The notes: generated by a model not told the origin, from the letters alone. 64,000 nucleotides of DNA from Aurantimicrobium sp. INA4 (GCF_027924525.1 NZ_AP027040.1:124001-188000); one strand, 5' to 3'; shown: positions 7,137 to 16,421, numbered from the stretch's first letter. Program-made: numbers and translations.

Positions 7137-9656
7137 ATGTTTGAGAGATTTACCGACCGCGCTCGCCGCGTCGTTGTCTTGGCGCAAGAAGAAGCCAAGA
7201 TGCTCAATCACAACTACATCGGCACGGAGCACATCCTTCTAGGTCTCATCCACGAAGGCGAAGGTGTTGCAGCGAAGGCTCTCGAGTCCCTCAACATCTC
7301 CCTCGATGCCGTGCGTGAGCAGGTCCAAGACATTATTGGTCAAGGCCAGCAGCAGCCCACCGGCCACATCCCTTTCACTCCACGTGCGAAGAAAGTTCTC
7401 GAACTCTCGCTGCGTGAAGCATTGCAGCTTGGTCACAACTACATTGGCACCGAGCACATTCTCTTAGGTCTCATCCGTGAGGGTGAAGGTGTTGCTGCAC
7501 AGGTTCTGGTCAAGCTCGGTGCTGACCTCAACCGTGTTCGTCAGCAGGTTATTCAGCTTCTCTCTGGCTTCCAGGGCAAGGAGCCTGTTGCTGCCGGAAA
7601 CAAGGACGAAGCCGCTTCTGCTCAGGGTGGTTCTCAGGTTCTTGACCAGTTTGGTCGCAACCTCACCGCTGCAGCCCGTGAAGGAAAGCTTGACCCTGTT
7701 ATCGGTCGTGAAAAAGAGATCGAACGCGTCATGCAGATTCTCTCTCGTCGCTCCAAGAACAACCCTGTTCTCATCGGTGAGCCCGGTGTTGGTAAGACTG
7801 CCGTTGTGGAAGGTCTTGCTCAGGCGATAGTCTCCGGCAATGTTCCTGAGACCCTCAAGGACAAGCAGCTCTACACACTCGACCTGGGCTCACTCATCGC
7901 TGGTTCGCGTTACCGCGGTGACTTTGAAGAGCGTCTCAAAAAGGTCACCAAAGAGATTCGCACCCGCGGAGACATCATCACCTTCATTGATGAGATTCAC
8001 TCACTCGTCGGTGCTGGTGCTGCTGAAGGCGCCATCGATGCCGCCTCGATCCTCAAGCCACTGCTTGCTCGTGGTGAACTCCAGACCATTGGTGCGACAA
8101 CTCTGGATGAGTACCGCAAGCACTTTGAGAAGGATGCAGCGCTGGAGCGCCGCTTCCAGCCCATCCAGGTTGCTGAGCCTTCCTTGCCTCACGCAATCAA
8201 CATCTTGAAGGGTCTGCGCGACCGTTACGAAGCACACCACAAGGTCCAGATCACCGACGGTGCTATTGTCGCGGCTGCTAACCTTGCCGACCGTTACATC
8301 CAGGACCGCTTCCTTCCTGATAAGGCCATTGACCTCATCGACGAAGCAGGTGCTCGTCTGCGCCTATCCATCCTCTCCAACCCACCAGAGTTGCGTGAAT
8401 TGGATGACCAGATTGCTCTGACCCGCAGCAAGAAGGAAGCAGCTATCGAAGATCAAGACTTCGAACGTGCTGCCGCACTGCGTGATGAAGAAAAGCAACT
8501 GCAAGCTGAGCGTGTTCGCCGCGAGGCTGAATGGCGCAAGGGTGACGCAGGCGGCCAGGGCATCGTGGACGAGGGCGTTATTGCTGAAGTTCTAGCCCAG
8601 GCAACCGGTATCCCCGTCTTCAAGCTCACCGAAGAAGAATCAGCCCGCCTGGTCTTCATGGAGAAGGCTCTTCACCAGCGTGTGATCGGTCAGGAGAAGG
8701 CCATCGCGGCTCTGTCCAAGACCATTCGACGCACCCGTGCAGGACTGAAGGACCCCAAGCGTCCTGCTGGTTCCTTCATCTTCGCGGGTCCTACCGGTGT
8801 GGGAAAGACTGAGCTTGCTAAAGCACTTGCTGAGTTCCTTTTCGATGACGAAGACGCCATGATTTCTCTCGACATGAGTGAATACGGTGAAAAGCACACC
8901 GTCTCACGTCTGTTTGGTGCTCCTCCTGGGTTCGTCGGATTCGAAGAGGGTGGTCAGCTCACCGAGAAGGTGCGCCGCAAGCCATTCAGTGTTGTTCTCT
9001 TCGATGAGATTGAGAAGGCACACCCTGACATCTTCAACTCTCTTCTTCAGATTCTGGAAGAGGGTCGTCTCACCGATGGTCAGGGTCGTGTTGTTGACTT
9101 CAAGAACACCGTCATCATCATGACCACCAACCTAGGAACCAAGGAAATCTCCGGTGGTCCTGTTGGTTTCCAGCTTGAAGGCGACGCTGTCAATGACTAC
9201 GACCGCATGCGCGGCAAGGTCAACGAAGAGCTCAAGAAGCACTTCAAGCCTGAGTTCCTCAACCGTGTTGACGACATCATCGTGTTCCCTCAGTTGAGCA
9301 AGGAAGAGCTGGTTCAGATCGTGGATCTGTTCACCAAGCGTCTGAGCGACCGCATGATGGATCGCGACATGACCATCGAGCTCACTCAAGCTGCGAAGGA
9401 CCGCCTCATCGAGGTCGGCTTCGACCCAGCCCTGGGTGCTCGTCCGTTGCGTCGTGCGATGCAGGCCGAGGTCGAAGACCGTCTCTCCGAGAAGATTCTC
9501 GAAGGCCAGCTCGCAGCTGGAGACCACGTTCACGTGGACTTCATCGGTGGCGAATTCGTATTCACCACCACTGCGCGTGAAGCTGTTGGTGTGTCCGTTG
9601 CCTCTCAGGCCAACGGTATTTCGGCTACACCTGAGATCGTCGCTGAGGGCGAGTAG
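7137..9656 (+). CDS. clpC: ATP-dependent Clp protease ATP-binding subunit ClpC
   Basis: ClpC is an AAA+ unfoldase that feeds proteins to ClpP in the cytoplasm. The 839-residue protein has two N-terminal Clp repeats (both with [14 protein letters not shown], residues about 24-37 and 99-112), AAA-1 with Walker A GEPGVGKT near residue 216, a UVR-type coiled region around residues 425-465, AAA-2 with Walker A GPTGVGKT near residue 551, and the C-terminal D2-small domain. Length and order match MecB/ClpC rather than ClpB (no long middle domain) or ClpA. It is monocistronic, ending in a terminator shared with the convergent gene. Confidence 0.97.
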   Translation: MFERFTDRARRVVVLAQEEAKMLNHNYIGTEHILLGLIHEGEGVAAKALESLNISLDAVREQVQDIIGQGQQQPTGHIPFTPRAKKVLELSLREALQLGHNYIGTEHILLGLIREGEGVAAQVLVKLGADLNRVRQQVIQLLSGFQGKEPVAAGNKDEAASAQGGSQVLDQFGRNLTAAAREGKLDPVIGREKEIERVMQILSRRSKNNPVLIGEPGVGKTAVVEGLAQAIVSGNVPETLKDKQLYTLDLGSLIAGSRYRGDFEERLKKVTKEIRTRGDIITFIDEIHSLVGAGAAEGAIDAASILKPLLARGELQTIGATTLDEYRKHFEKDAALERRFQPIQVAEPSLPHAINILKGLRDRYEAHHKVQITDGAIVAAANLADRYIQDRFLPDKAIDLIDEAGARLRLSILSNPPELRELDDQIALTRSKKEAAIEDQDFERAAALRDEEKQLQAERVRREAEWRKGDAGGQGIVDEGVIAEVLAQATGIPVFKLTEEESARLVFMEKALHQRVIGQEKAIAALSKTIRRTRAGLKDPKRPAGSFIFAGPTGVGKTELAKALAEFLFDDEDAMISLDMSEYGEKHTVSRLFGAPPGFVGFEEGGQLTEKVRRKPFSVVLFDEIEKAHPDIFNSLLQILEEGRLTDGQGRVVDFKNTVIIMTTNLGTKEISGGPVGFQLEGDAVNDYDRMRGKVNEELKKHFKPEFLNRVDDIIVFPQLSKEELVQIVDLFTKRLSDRMMDRDMTIELTQAAKDRLIEVGFDPALGARPLRRAMQAEVEDRLSEKILEGQLAAGDHVHVDFIGGEFVFTTTAREAVGVSVASQANGISATPEIVAEGE

Positions 9657-9673
9657 TTCCTACTCGCCCTTCT
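9646..9673. terminator. Terminator overlapping both convergent stop codons
   Basis: AGGGCGAGTAG at 9646-9656 pairs perfectly with CTACTCGCCCT at 9660-9670 around a three-base loop, giving an 11-bp stem followed by TTCTCT on the + strand. The left arm is the last codons and stop of clpC, and the right arm is the last codons and stop of the convergent membrane-protein gene. Both proteins therefore end in similar Gly-Glu sequences. The orientation of the pyrimidine tract favours termination of clpC. Confidence 0.7.
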
Positions 9674-10154
9674 CTCCCCAGGCAATGACTGCAGAGGGGA
9701 GAGCCGCTAAGAGGAACAAGGTTCCGACGATCAATCCCATGGTTTGTTCGTCACTGAGGAAGTCAATCCGTAATCCAAACGCAGTGCCGATGAAAATTAG
9801 TGTGAGTACCGCTGCCATGATCCGGTAGGCGTGCAAATAAGCGTTATCTCTCAGTTGCTGTTGGCGCTCATCAATGAGTTCGTCAGGTGCGTCCGCGATT
9901 TGGCGAATAGATGTTCTCAGCAAAAGGTAAACAGTCAACATCAGCACGCATGCACCTAGTGCAACGATGTCATTGATTTTGCCGTCGAAGTAGTCGGTTG
10001 CGATTGCAAATGCGTAGAAGGCCGATAGAAGAATCACGAGGGTTCGGCGTGCTCGTGTTGTCCGAAGGTAGTTGAATTTTGTGTCAGTGAGGGACTTTTT
10101 CATTTCTTTCTCGGTGACGCCCTCGACCCAATAGACCTTGTTCTCTTTAGACAT
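9660..10154 (-). CDS. Membrane protein partnered with an XRE regulator
   Basis: The product (164 residues from the ATG at 10154) has a charged N-terminal cytoplasmic segment and four hydrophobic helices, in two pairs (about residues 42-60, 66-84, 112-130 and 138-157). Between the pairs is a charged segment with DERQQQLRDNAYLHAYR, reminiscent of DUF2178-type proteins. The ATG at 10154 is preceded by GGAG at suitable distance; an upstream in-frame TTG is less likely. It overlaps the regulator gene by eight bases, a layout typical of small autoregulated membrane-protein/HTH pairs whose function is unknown. Confidence 0.75.
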   Translation of the reverse strand: MSKENKVYWVEGVTEKEMKKSLTDTKFNYLRTTRARRTLVILLSAFYAFAIATDYFDGKINDIVALGACVLMLTVYLLLRTSIRQIADAPDELIDERQQQLRDNAYLHAYRIMAAVLTLIFIGTAFGLRIDFLSDEQTMGLIVGTLFLLAALPSAVIAWGEKGE

Positions 10155-10383
10155 GTGCTTCTCCAAATTGTTCTAGGGAAAATACAGCAGTTACTTCGTG
10201 TTCGAGAACACGGGAGATACGTAAAGCCAGGACCAAACTGGGGCTGTATTCGCCTCTCTCGAGGTAGCCAATTGTTTGGTAATGAACCCCCACCGCATCA
10301 GCGAGTTCCTGTCGCGACATGTTCTTCGCGGTCCGCAGCTCTTCAATGCGATTGAAGACGGGTTCCTCGGGATTACGACTCAT
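10147..10383 (-). CDS. XRE-family transcriptional regulator
   Basis: This is a compact 78-residue DNA-binding protein with a single Cro/C1-type helix-turn-helix: NMSRQELADAVGVHYQTIGY at residues 21-40, followed by the typical LERGEYSPSL. A start further upstream at 10410 would lie inside the operator and adds unconserved residues. With the ATG at 10383, a -10 box TATGCT lies exactly six bases upstream, so the mRNA is probably leaderless. Two dyads cover this promoter, which predicts autorepression. The gene is coupled to the membrane protein that follows it. Confidence 0.88.
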   Translation of the reverse strand: MSRNPEEPVFNRIEELRTAKNMSRQELADAVGVHYQTIGYLERGEYSPSLVLALRISRVLEHEVTAVFSLEQFGEAHV

Positions 10384-10388
10384 ATTTG

Positions 10389-10418
10389 TAGCATAAATGC
10401 TATGTAGCATTAATGCAA
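10389..10418. promoter_or_regulatory. Two tandem operator dyads at the XRE/argA divergence
   Basis: TAGCATAAATGCTA (10389-10402) is a perfect dyad. TAGCATTAATGCAA (10405-10418) contains the perfect palindrome GCATTAATGC. The two repeat with a 16-base period, both preceded by GT or TGT. The first covers the -10 box of the minus-strand XRE gene and the second its -35 box; both also lie just upstream of argA. The natural reading is a binding site for the XRE regulator itself. Confidence 0.7.
10390..10418 (-). promoter_or_regulatory. Promoter of the XRE gene (leaderless)
   Basis: Read on the minus strand, TTGCAT (complement of 10413-10418) and TATGCT (complement of 10390-10395) are separated by 17 bases. 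Six bases then separate the -10 box from the A of the ATG at 10383, the spacing expected when transcription begins at the start codon. Leaderless transcripts are common in actinobacteria. Confidence 0.6.
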
Positions 10419-10431
10419 CATTTTTGATTGG

Positions 10432-10443
10432 TAACCTGTCAAC
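10432..10443 (+). promoter_or_regulatory. Candidate -10 box for a leaderless argA transcript
   Basis: TAACCT at 10432-10437 fits TAnnnT and lies six bases before the argA ATG at 10444, so transcription may begin at the start codon. No purine-rich ribosome site precedes the ATG, which supports this. A good -35 hexamer is not visible; the operator dyads occupy that position. Confidence 0.45.
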
Positions 10444-10953
10444 ATGTCTTTAGAGTCCATTTCTGTGCGTCGTGCTCGCACGGCAGACGTGCCATGGATC
10501 TTGGATGTCACGAAACCGCTTGTGGACTCACGGGTTTTGTTGGGCAAAGACGCTGTCTCTATTTATGAGGCTGTTCAAGAATTCCGTATCGCTGAAGACA
10601 GCGACGGCAACCGCATCGGCTGTGGTGCTCTGCACGTGATGTGGCAGGACTTGGGTGAAGTTCGTACCCTCGCAGTGACCCCCGAATGGCTGGGCAAAGG
10701 CGTTGGTGCTGCCATTTTGGCCAGGCTTGTCGACGATGCCACCGAGTTGGGATTAGGTCGACTCTTTTGCCTCACCTTTGAGGTGGACTTTTTTACCCGC
10801 CACGGGTTTGTGGAAGTCTCCGACGCCATCATTGATCCTGAAACCTATGCTCAACTGGTGCTCTCGCACGATGAGGGTGTTGCCGAATTCCTGGATCTTG
10901 CCCGTGTAAAACCCAACACTCTGGGAAATACAAGGATGCTGCGCGTCCTGTAG
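10444..10953 (+). CDS. argA: Amino-acid N-acetyltransferase, GNAT type
   Basis: The 169-residue protein resembles the short, GNAT-only N-acetylglutamate synthase of mycobacteria, which makes the first intermediate of arginine synthesis from acetyl-CoA and glutamate. Family-specific stretches are RRARTADVPWILD at the start, IYEAVQEFRIAE, GCGALHVMWQDLGEVRTLAV, the acetyl-CoA loop LGKGVGAAIL, FTRHGF, and the ending GVAEFLDLARVKPNTLGNTR. No amino-acid-kinase domain is present, unlike E. coli ArgA. No other arg gene is adjacent. It is divergent from the XRE gene and shares its operator region. Confidence 0.88.
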   Translation: MSLESISVRRARTADVPWILDVTKPLVDSRVLLGKDAVSIYEAVQEFRIAEDSDGNRIGCGALHVMWQDLGEVRTLAVTPEWLGKGVGAAILARLVDDATELGLGRLFCLTFEVDFFTRHGFVEVSDAIIDPETYAQLVLSHDEGVAEFLDLARVKPNTLGNTRMLRVL

Positions 10954-10966
10954 GTAATTTAGGGGC

Positions 10967-11608
10967 ATGAGCTCTCAGATGCCTGGACAACCTAGACGCG
11001 TCTCACCCGCGGTGTATCGTCGCCGCAGACTGGTCGCTCTTCTCGCACTCATTGCTGTCGTTACTGCGGTTGTGCTCATCATTGTTCGACCTGGACAGGC
11101 AACGCCAGAGCCCACACCTACCGCAACGGCGAAACCCACTCCGACTGTTGTTGCCTCCGAGACTCCAACCCCTAGCCCCACTCCCACCGTTGACGTGTCG
11201 TCTTATAAAGAGTGCGCTGTGAAGAACCTCGTGGTCACTCCAGTCACCGATGCGGTCGACTACCAAGCAGGTGTTCTGCCTAATCTGTCTTTGACGATTC
11301 AGAACACGGGAAGCACAGCCTGCTACTACAACGTGGGAACATCTGCACAGCAGCTCACCATTACTTCTGGTGCAGAAACCTACTGGGTTTCTACTGACTG
11401 CCAAACAGAAAAATCAGATACGGTCGCCATTTTGGAACCCGGTGTGGTCTACCCATCAGCTCCAGTTGCCTGGCCTCGTGAGCGCAGCGCACCCGACACC
11501 TGTGGCGGCGTGCGCGATCAGGTTCCTGCAGGTGGTGCTTCCTACTACCTCACTGCCAAAGTGGGCGAAGCAACCTCAAAGACCTCCAGCCAGTTCCTCC
11601 TGTACTAG
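10967..11608 (+). CDS. Membrane-anchored secreted protein with Pro/Thr-rich linker
   Basis: The 213-residue protein has a basic N-terminus, one hydrophobic segment (about residues 25-42, LVALLALIAVVTAVVLIIV), a low-complexity Pro/Thr/Ala linker (about 46-76) and a globular beta-rich domain with four cysteines (Cys82, Cys118, Cys145 and Cys180 by my count). The domain resembles DUF4232-like extracellular modules in its TIQNTGSTACYY pattern, but I do not name it with certainty. It follows argA by 13 bases. The topology suggests an outward-facing domain held at the membrane. Confidence 0.8.
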   Translation: MSSQMPGQPRRVSPAVYRRRRLVALLALIAVVTAVVLIIVRPGQATPEPTPTATAKPTPTVVASETPTPSPTPTVDVSSYKECAVKNLVVTPVTDAVDYQAGVLPNLSLTIQNTGSTACYYNVGTSAQQLTITSGAETYWVSTDCQTEKSDTVAILEPGVVYPSAPVAWPRERSAPDTCGGVRDQVPAGGASYYLTAKVGEATSKTSSQFLLY

Positions 11609-11648
11609 TTCTTTTCTTTGAACGCCGAAGAGGCGTAAGCTCGAGCAC

Positions 11649-12938
11649 GTGACAAGTCCTTGGCTTGCCGACCCCGACGTTGTGGTTTCCGGCACTATTC
11701 GCGCAGTCGTTCGCGACTCGTGGTCGCGCGCGGAACAAAGCCAACTTGATCCAGATCGGATGCTGTCTCCACTGCTGTTTGAAAGCAGTGAACTACATGA
11801 CTATCGCGAAGCACACCCGCTGGCAGAAATGATGCCAGTTATTCGCAAGCTTCTCGTGCGCGATGCAGACAACGATTCAGGAATGCTTGTTGCGGTGGGG
11901 GATGCGATGGGGCGCCTGCTCTGGGTTGAAGGTGACCAGGGGCTTAAATCTCGTGCCGAGTCGATGATGTTTGTTGAAGGCTCAGACTGGAGTGAGTCCG
12001 TGGCGGGAACCTCGGCACCGGGAACAGCCCTCGCCTTAGACCATGCCATTCAGATTCGCCGGGATGAGCATTACAACCGACTGGTTCACGCCTGGAGTTG
12101 CACGGCAGTTCCTGTTCATGACCCTGAGACCAAAGCCATCATTGGTGTCATAGATATCACCGGGGGAGACCAAGCGGTGGATCGTCACACCATGCCCTTG
12201 GTGGAGGCAACTGCTCACGCTGTGGAGACAGAGCTCATGGTGAGCAGGCTGCGCAGTCGTGATGCCGCTTCCTCGCGGTCAGCTGCGAATTCCAAGTTTG
12301 TCCTGTTCAATAACTTGCCATCCTCAGTGAAGAACAAATCAGCCCGAGCCACCTTGCATATCCTCGGCCGTGACACCGCACTTCTCACCATTGGCGATCA
12401 CTCCATTGAGCTCACTCAGCGTCATGCCGAGATCATGACCCTGCTGGCTTGGAATCGCTCAGGGTTATCTGCCGAACGGTTGTCGGAACTGTTATGGGGA
12501 GACCCTTATGCAACCTCACGCTTGCGCCCAGAAATGGTGCGTTTGCGCAAGCTCCTAGACAAGTTCCATCCAGGAATTGCGCCAGAGTCCAAGCCGTATC
12601 GTCTGCCCGAGCAGGTTGAGATAGATGCTCAGCACGTCGTGGCATTGCTCGATCGTGGAGCACACAGGGCAGCGTTGTCCGCGTTCCGCGGGACGCTGCT
12701 TCCGGACTCGGTCTCCCCGGGTATTGAAGACATCCGCACTGAAGTGTGTTCACACCTGCGGGAGTCACTACTGAGTGATGCCTCCGTGGATGTCCTGATG
12801 GACTATGCCAACTCCGAGCAAGGCTTAGAAGATCTGGATGTGTGGCATCAGGTGCTTAGAATGCTGCCGGCAAAATCTCCTAAGCGAGCACATGTGGTTG
12901 CTCACGTGGAGAACCTCGTCTTCCTGCAAGGGCAATAG
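11649..12938 (+). CDS. GAF-domain transcriptional regulator, AcoR-like N-terminus
   Basis: The 429-residue protein (GTG start) begins with the sigma-54-activator-like sensory part of AcoR regulators, including the conserved EGSDWSESVAGTSAPGTAL and the GAF-type ending PVHDPETKAIIGVIDITGG. It lacks the AAA+ sigma-54 domain. Instead its C-terminal half (from about residue 240) has a winged-helix-like segment ELTQRHAEIMTLLAWNRSGL followed by RLSELLWGD. This architecture is common in actinobacteria next to aldehyde dehydrogenase genes. Its position, 89 bases before the dehydrogenase, suggests it senses an aldehyde or alcohol and controls the next two genes. Confidence 0.85.
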   Translation: MTSPWLADPDVVVSGTIRAVVRDSWSRAEQSQLDPDRMLSPLLFESSELHDYREAHPLAEMMPVIRKLLVRDADNDSGMLVAVGDAMGRLLWVEGDQGLKSRAESMMFVEGSDWSESVAGTSAPGTALALDHAIQIRRDEHYNRLVHAWSCTAVPVHDPETKAIIGVIDITGGDQAVDRHTMPLVEATAHAVETELMVSRLRSRDAASSRSAANSKFVLFNNLPSSVKNKSARATLHILGRDTALLTIGDHSIELTQRHAEIMTLLAWNRSGLSAERLSELLWGDPYATSRLRPEMVRLRKLLDKFHPGIAPESKPYRLPEQVEIDAQHVVALLDRGAHRAALSAFRGTLLPDSVSPGIEDIRTEVCSHLRESLLSDASVDVLMDYANSEQGLEDLDVWHQVLRMLPAKSPKRAHVVAHVENLVFLQGQ

Positions 12939-12947
12939 CTCCCCTTC

Positions 12948-12967
12948 GCAACTTTCTGCAACCTTTC
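12948..12967 (+). promoter_or_regulatory. Direct repeat upstream of the aldehyde dehydrogenase
   Basis: GCAACTTTC at 12948-12956 and GCAACCTTTC at 12958-12967 form a direct repeat with a ten-base period, one DNA turn. They lie about 60 bases before the dehydrogenase ATG. This is a plausible binding site for the adjacent GAF regulator, but nothing else supports it. Confidence 0.3.
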
Positions 12968-13027
12968 GGTCCCTAATGTTGGAATGCCATATCCGGCACT
13001 ACGACAAAGACGTCGAAAGGTACATAA

Positions 13028-14551
13028 ATGACTGTCTATGCAAACCCCGGCACACCTAATGCCGTCATCACGTTCAACCACAAATACGACAACTTCATTG
13101 GTGGCAAGTATGTTGCACCGTCGTCAGGTGAATACTTCGAGAACATCACGCCGGTAACCGGCCAGGTGTTCTGCGAGATCGCCCGCGGTAACGCCAAAGA
13201 TGTTGACATGGCTGTTGCAGCCGGGTGGAAGGCCTTCGAAACCTGGGGCAAGACCAGTGCCACCGAACGTGCCATCATCCTGAACAAGATTGCTGACCGT
13301 ATGGAAGCAAACCTGGAGCTCCTCGCTGTCGCAGAAACCTGGGACAACGGTAAGCCTGTTCGTGAAACCATGGCCGCAGATATTCCTCTGGCCATTGACC
13401 ATTTCCGCTACTTCGCTGGTGCCATTCGTGCACAAGAAGGTGGCATCTCCGAACTAGACCACAACACTGTGGCCTACCACTTCCACGAGCCACTGGGTGT
13501 TGTTGGCCAGATCATTCCCTGGAACTTCCCCATCCTCATGGCTGTCTGGAAGCTTGCTCCAGCACTGGCTGCAGGTAACTGCATCGTGCTCAAGCCAGCT
13601 GAGCAGACCCCTGCATCAATCCACGTACTGCTGGATCTGATCAAGGACCTCATTCCAGATGGTGTGCTCAACATTGTTAACGGTTTCGGTATCGAAGCTG
13701 GTGCACCTCTTGCCTCTCACAACAACATTCGCAAGATTGCGTTCACTGGTGAAACCACCACTGGTCGCCTCATCATGCAATACGCAAGTGAGAACTTGAT
13801 TCCTGTCACCCTCGAACTCGGTGGCAAGAGCCCCAACATCTTCTTCGAAGACGTTGCAGCTCAGAAGGACGCCTACTACGAGAAGGCTCAAGAAGGTTTC
13901 ACCATGTTCGCCCTGAACCAGGGTGAAGTCTGCACCTGTCCTTCACGTGCACTTATCCAGGGCTCCATCTATGACGGATTCATGGCTGACGCACTGCCTC
14001 GTGTGGGCAAGATCATCCAGGGCAACCCTCTGGACACCAACACCATGATTGGTGCACAGGCATCCAACGACCAGCTGGAGAAGATCCTCAGCTACATCGA
14101 CATTGGTAAGGCTGAAGGCGCCAAGGTTCTTATCGGTGGTGAACGTGCTGACCTCGGTGGTGAACTCTCCGGTGGCTACTACGTCCAGCCCACTGTCTTT
14201 GAAGGTAAGAACTCTATGCGTATCTTCCAAGAAGAAATCTTTGGCCCAGTGGTGTCTGTCACCTCCTTCAAGGACTACGACGACGCCATCAGCATCGCCA
14301 ACGACACCCTCTATGGTCTTGGCGCAGGTGTGTGGAGCCGTACTGGCGACATCGCTTACCGTGCTGGCCGTGCCATTGAGGCCGGTCGTGTGTGGACCAA
14401 CACCTACCACCAGTACCCTGCTCACGCTGCCTTCGGTGGCTACAAGCAGTCTGGTATCGGTCGCGAGAACCACAAGATGATGCTCGATCACTACCAGCAG
14501 ACCAAGAACCTCTTGGTCTCCTACGCAGAAGGACCCATGGGCTTCTTCTAA
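13028..14551 (+). CDS. NAD-dependent aldehyde dehydrogenase, ExaC/AcoD type
   Basis: The 507-residue enzyme oxidises short aldehydes such as acetaldehyde to the acid. Key features are the NAD-binding [20 protein letters not shown], the general base Glu near residue 263 in LELGGKSPN, and the nucleophile Cys near residue 302 in [12 protein letters not shown]. The doubled CTC motif and the ending [19 protein letters not shown] are characteristic of the ExaC/acetaldehyde dehydrogenase II subgroup. AAAGG lies just before the ATG. Neighbours are a GAF regulator upstream and DUF779 downstream, the usual set. It may serve ethanol or ethanolamine breakdown, although no alcohol dehydrogenase is in this window. 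Confidence 0.93.
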   Translation: MTVYANPGTPNAVITFNHKYDNFIGGKYVAPSSGEYFENITPVTGQVFCEIARGNAKDVDMAVAAGWKAFETWGKTSATERAIILNKIADRMEANLELLAVAETWDNGKPVRETMAADIPLAIDHFRYFAGAIRAQEGGISELDHNTVAYHFHEPLGVVGQIIPWNFPILMAVWKLAPALAAGNCIVLKPAEQTPASIHVLLDLIKDLIPDGVLNIVNGFGIEAGAPLASHNNIRKIAFTGETTTGRLIMQYASENLIPVTLELGGKSPNIFFEDVAAQKDAYYEKAQEGFTMFALNQGEVCTCPSRALIQGSIYDGFMADALPRVGKIIQGNPLDTNTMIGAQASNDQLEKILSYIDIGKAEGAKVLIGGERADLGGELSGGYYVQPTVFEGKNSMRIFQEEIFGPVVSVTSFKDYDDAISIANDTLYGLGAGVWSRTGDIAYRAGRAIEAGRVWTNTYHQYPAHAAFGGYKQSGIGRENHKMMLDHYQQTKNLLVSYAEGPMGFF

Positions 14552-14594
14552 ATCGGCATTATCAAACAGGTAACAAACACAGGAGAATCATTAC

Positions 14595-14987
14595 ATGGAC
14601 CTCACCAGAGTTGATTACACACCAGAAGCCGCTGAGCTTCTGCGCAAGATGACTCTCAAGCACGGTCCGTTGATGTTTCACCAGTCGGGGGGCTGCTGTG
14701 ATGGCAGCTCCCCGATGTGTTACCCCGTCGGGATGTTTCGGGTCGGGGGATCCGACGTCCTGCTACAGAAGCTCGAGATTGACGGTTTGGAACCAATCGA
14801 GTTTTATATGTCGGCATCGCAATATGAGTATTGGAAATACACCCACCTCACCGTTGATGTGGTGAAGGGTCGAGGTAGCGGATTCTCTGTTGAAGCTCCC
14901 GAGGGAGTCCGTTTCATGATTCGCTCACGCATGCTGACAGACGAGGAGATCGAACACTTCGGCCTCCTCAAAGCCGAAGCTGTTTAG
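14595..14987 (+). CDS. DUF779 protein associated with aldehyde dehydrogenase
   Basis: The 130-residue protein belongs to DUF779, a conserved companion of ExaC-type aldehyde dehydrogenases whose biochemical role I do not know to be settled. It has the conserved GGCCDGSSPMCYP segment near residues 32-44, with a vicinal Cys pair and a third Cys that could bind metal or form a disulfide, followed by a beta-rich body. A purine-rich site (AGGAG) precedes the ATG. It starts 43 bases after the dehydrogenase and its stop overlaps the convergent radA stop by four bases. Confidence 0.88.
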   Translation: MDLTRVDYTPEAAELLRKMTLKHGPLMFHQSGGCCDGSSPMCYPVGMFRVGGSDVLLQKLEIDGLEPIEFYMSASQYEYWKYTHLTVDVVKGRGSGFSVEAPEGVRFMIRSRMLTDEEIEHFGLLKAEAV

Positions 14988-16348
14988 AACGCAGCATCGA
15001 TTTCGCGCTCGCGGGCGTCCTTGGCTGTGTCAAAGGCTGCCTTGAGAGCTGAACGTAGCGTTCCCACATTGTGATCAATACGGGTACTAAATCCCAAGCG
15101 GGTCGCTTCGGCATCACGTTGCTTACCACCAGTGACAGGGCGGATTTCTCCGGCCAGAGAGATTTCACCAAACGCTGCCACAGTGTGAGCGATGGGCTTG
15201 TCATGGAATGCACTCGCCACAGCAATGGCAATGGCCAAGTCGGCACCAGGCTCATTCAGACGAACACCACCAACAGTTGAAACATAGACATCCTTGTCAC
15301 TGAGTTTGAGTCCAGCGCGACGTTCGAGCACAGCAAGAAGCATTGCTACGCGTGAACTGTCTAACCCGTTGGTGACTCGGCGAGGATTGGGTGCACTGCT
15401 GGGAACCACCAGCGCCTGAATTTCCACAGGCAATGGCCGCTTACCTTCCAATGCAACCGTTGCACACGTTCCCGAAACAGCAACGGAAGACCTACTCAAG
15501 AACAAACCACTGGGGTCGGGGACTTCGGCAATACCGTCTCCGGTCATTTCGAAGCAGCCCACTTCGTCGGTGGGCCCAAAGCGGTTCTTCAGTGCGCGGA
15601 CAAACCGCAAGGCGGTTTGTCGGTCGCCTTCGAAGTGGCAGACAACATCAACTAAGTGTTCGAGAAGTCTGGGTCCGGCAATAGTGCCGTCTTTGGTGAC
15701 GTGACCAACCAAGAGGATAGGAAGGTTGCGTTCCTTTGCTACGCGAATGAGAACGCTGGCAACCTCGCGCACTTGACTGGGACCACCCGCAAGACCATCC
15801 ACTGCAGAACTGGCTACAGTCTGCACAGAGTCAACTATGAGCAAGGCAGGTTGCACCGCATCAATTTGGCCAATGATGGTGGAGAGATCTGTCTCAGCTG
15901 CGAGATAGAGGTTCTCAGTTAGTGCGCCCGTGCGGGACGCACGCAAGCGCACTTGACTCACGGACTCTTCTGCGCTGACATAAAGAACCTTGATGCCGGT
16001 CTTGGCAGCGCGGGATGCCACCTCGAGAAGCAGCGTTGATTTACCCACACCGGGTTCACCAGAAAGCAGGATGGCAGCACCGGGAACAATTCCTCCGCCA
16101 AGTACACGGTCAAACTCGTTGATGCCGCTGGCCCAGTGAGTGAGTTCGCCATCGGCGGGAACTTCCGTGATAGGTCTGGCGGCATTGTCTTCGCTGACAA
16201 AAACCGGGGTCATCTTGACTTGGATGCCGGTCTTTGTTGACTCCTCAACGACGGTCCCCCACGCCTGGCATTCACCACAACGACCAACCCACTTAACTGT
16301 GTTCCAGCCACATTCAGTGCAGGTGTATCCAGGAGTTGCTTTGGCCAT
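14984..16348 (-). CDS. radA: DNA repair protein RadA
   Basis: RadA/Sms is a RecA-like ATPase that processes recombination branches. The 454-residue protein shows all parts: a four-Cys zinc finger (Cys10, Cys13, Cys24, Cys27), Walker A GEPGVGKST at residues 97-105, the family-specific KNRFG at 254-258, and a C-terminal Lon-protease-like domain from about residue 270. It is transcribed toward the DUF779 gene, overlapping its stop by four bases, and away from the tRNA-Ser gene. Confidence 0.96.
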   Translation of the reverse strand: MAKATPGYTCTECGWNTVKWVGRCGECQAWGTVVEESTKTGIQVKMTPVFVSEDNAARPITEVPADGELTHWASGINEFDRVLGGGIVPGAAILLSGEPGVGKSTLLLEVASRAAKTGIKVLYVSAEESVSQVRLRASRTGALTENLYLAAETDLSTIIGQIDAVQPALLIVDSVQTVASSAVDGLAGGPSQVREVASVLIRVAKERNLPILLVGHVTKDGTIAGPRLLEHLVDVVCHFEGDRQTALRFVRALKNRFGPTDEVGCFEMTGDGIAEVPDPSGLFLSRSSVAVSGTCATVALEGKRPLPVEIQALVVPSSAPNPRRVTNGLDSSRVAMLLAVLERRAGLKLSDKDVYVSTVGGVRLNEPGADLAIAIAVASAFHDKPIAHTVAAFGEISLAGEIRPVTGGKQRDAEATRLGFSTRIDHNVGTLRSALKAAFDTAKDAREREIDAAF

Positions 16349-16381
16349 GCCGACAGCCTAGCTGTGGCGGCGGACAGTGGA

Positions 16382-16411
16382 TTGGTGGCGTGCGCAAGCT
16401 GTGCGTAAACT
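16382..16411 (+). promoter_or_regulatory. Candidate promoter of tRNA-Ser
   Basis: TTGGTG at 16382-16387 and TAAACT at 16406-16411 are separated by 18 bases, and the mature tRNA begins 11 bases after the -10 box. The match to consensus is moderate. Confidence 0.45.
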
Positions 16412-16421
16412 CTTTACTACT

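Noticed and set aside
11622..11636. Hairpin ACGCC/GGCGT after the gene ending at 11608
   Set aside because: Only five base pairs and no T-run on the + strand; too weak to call a terminator.
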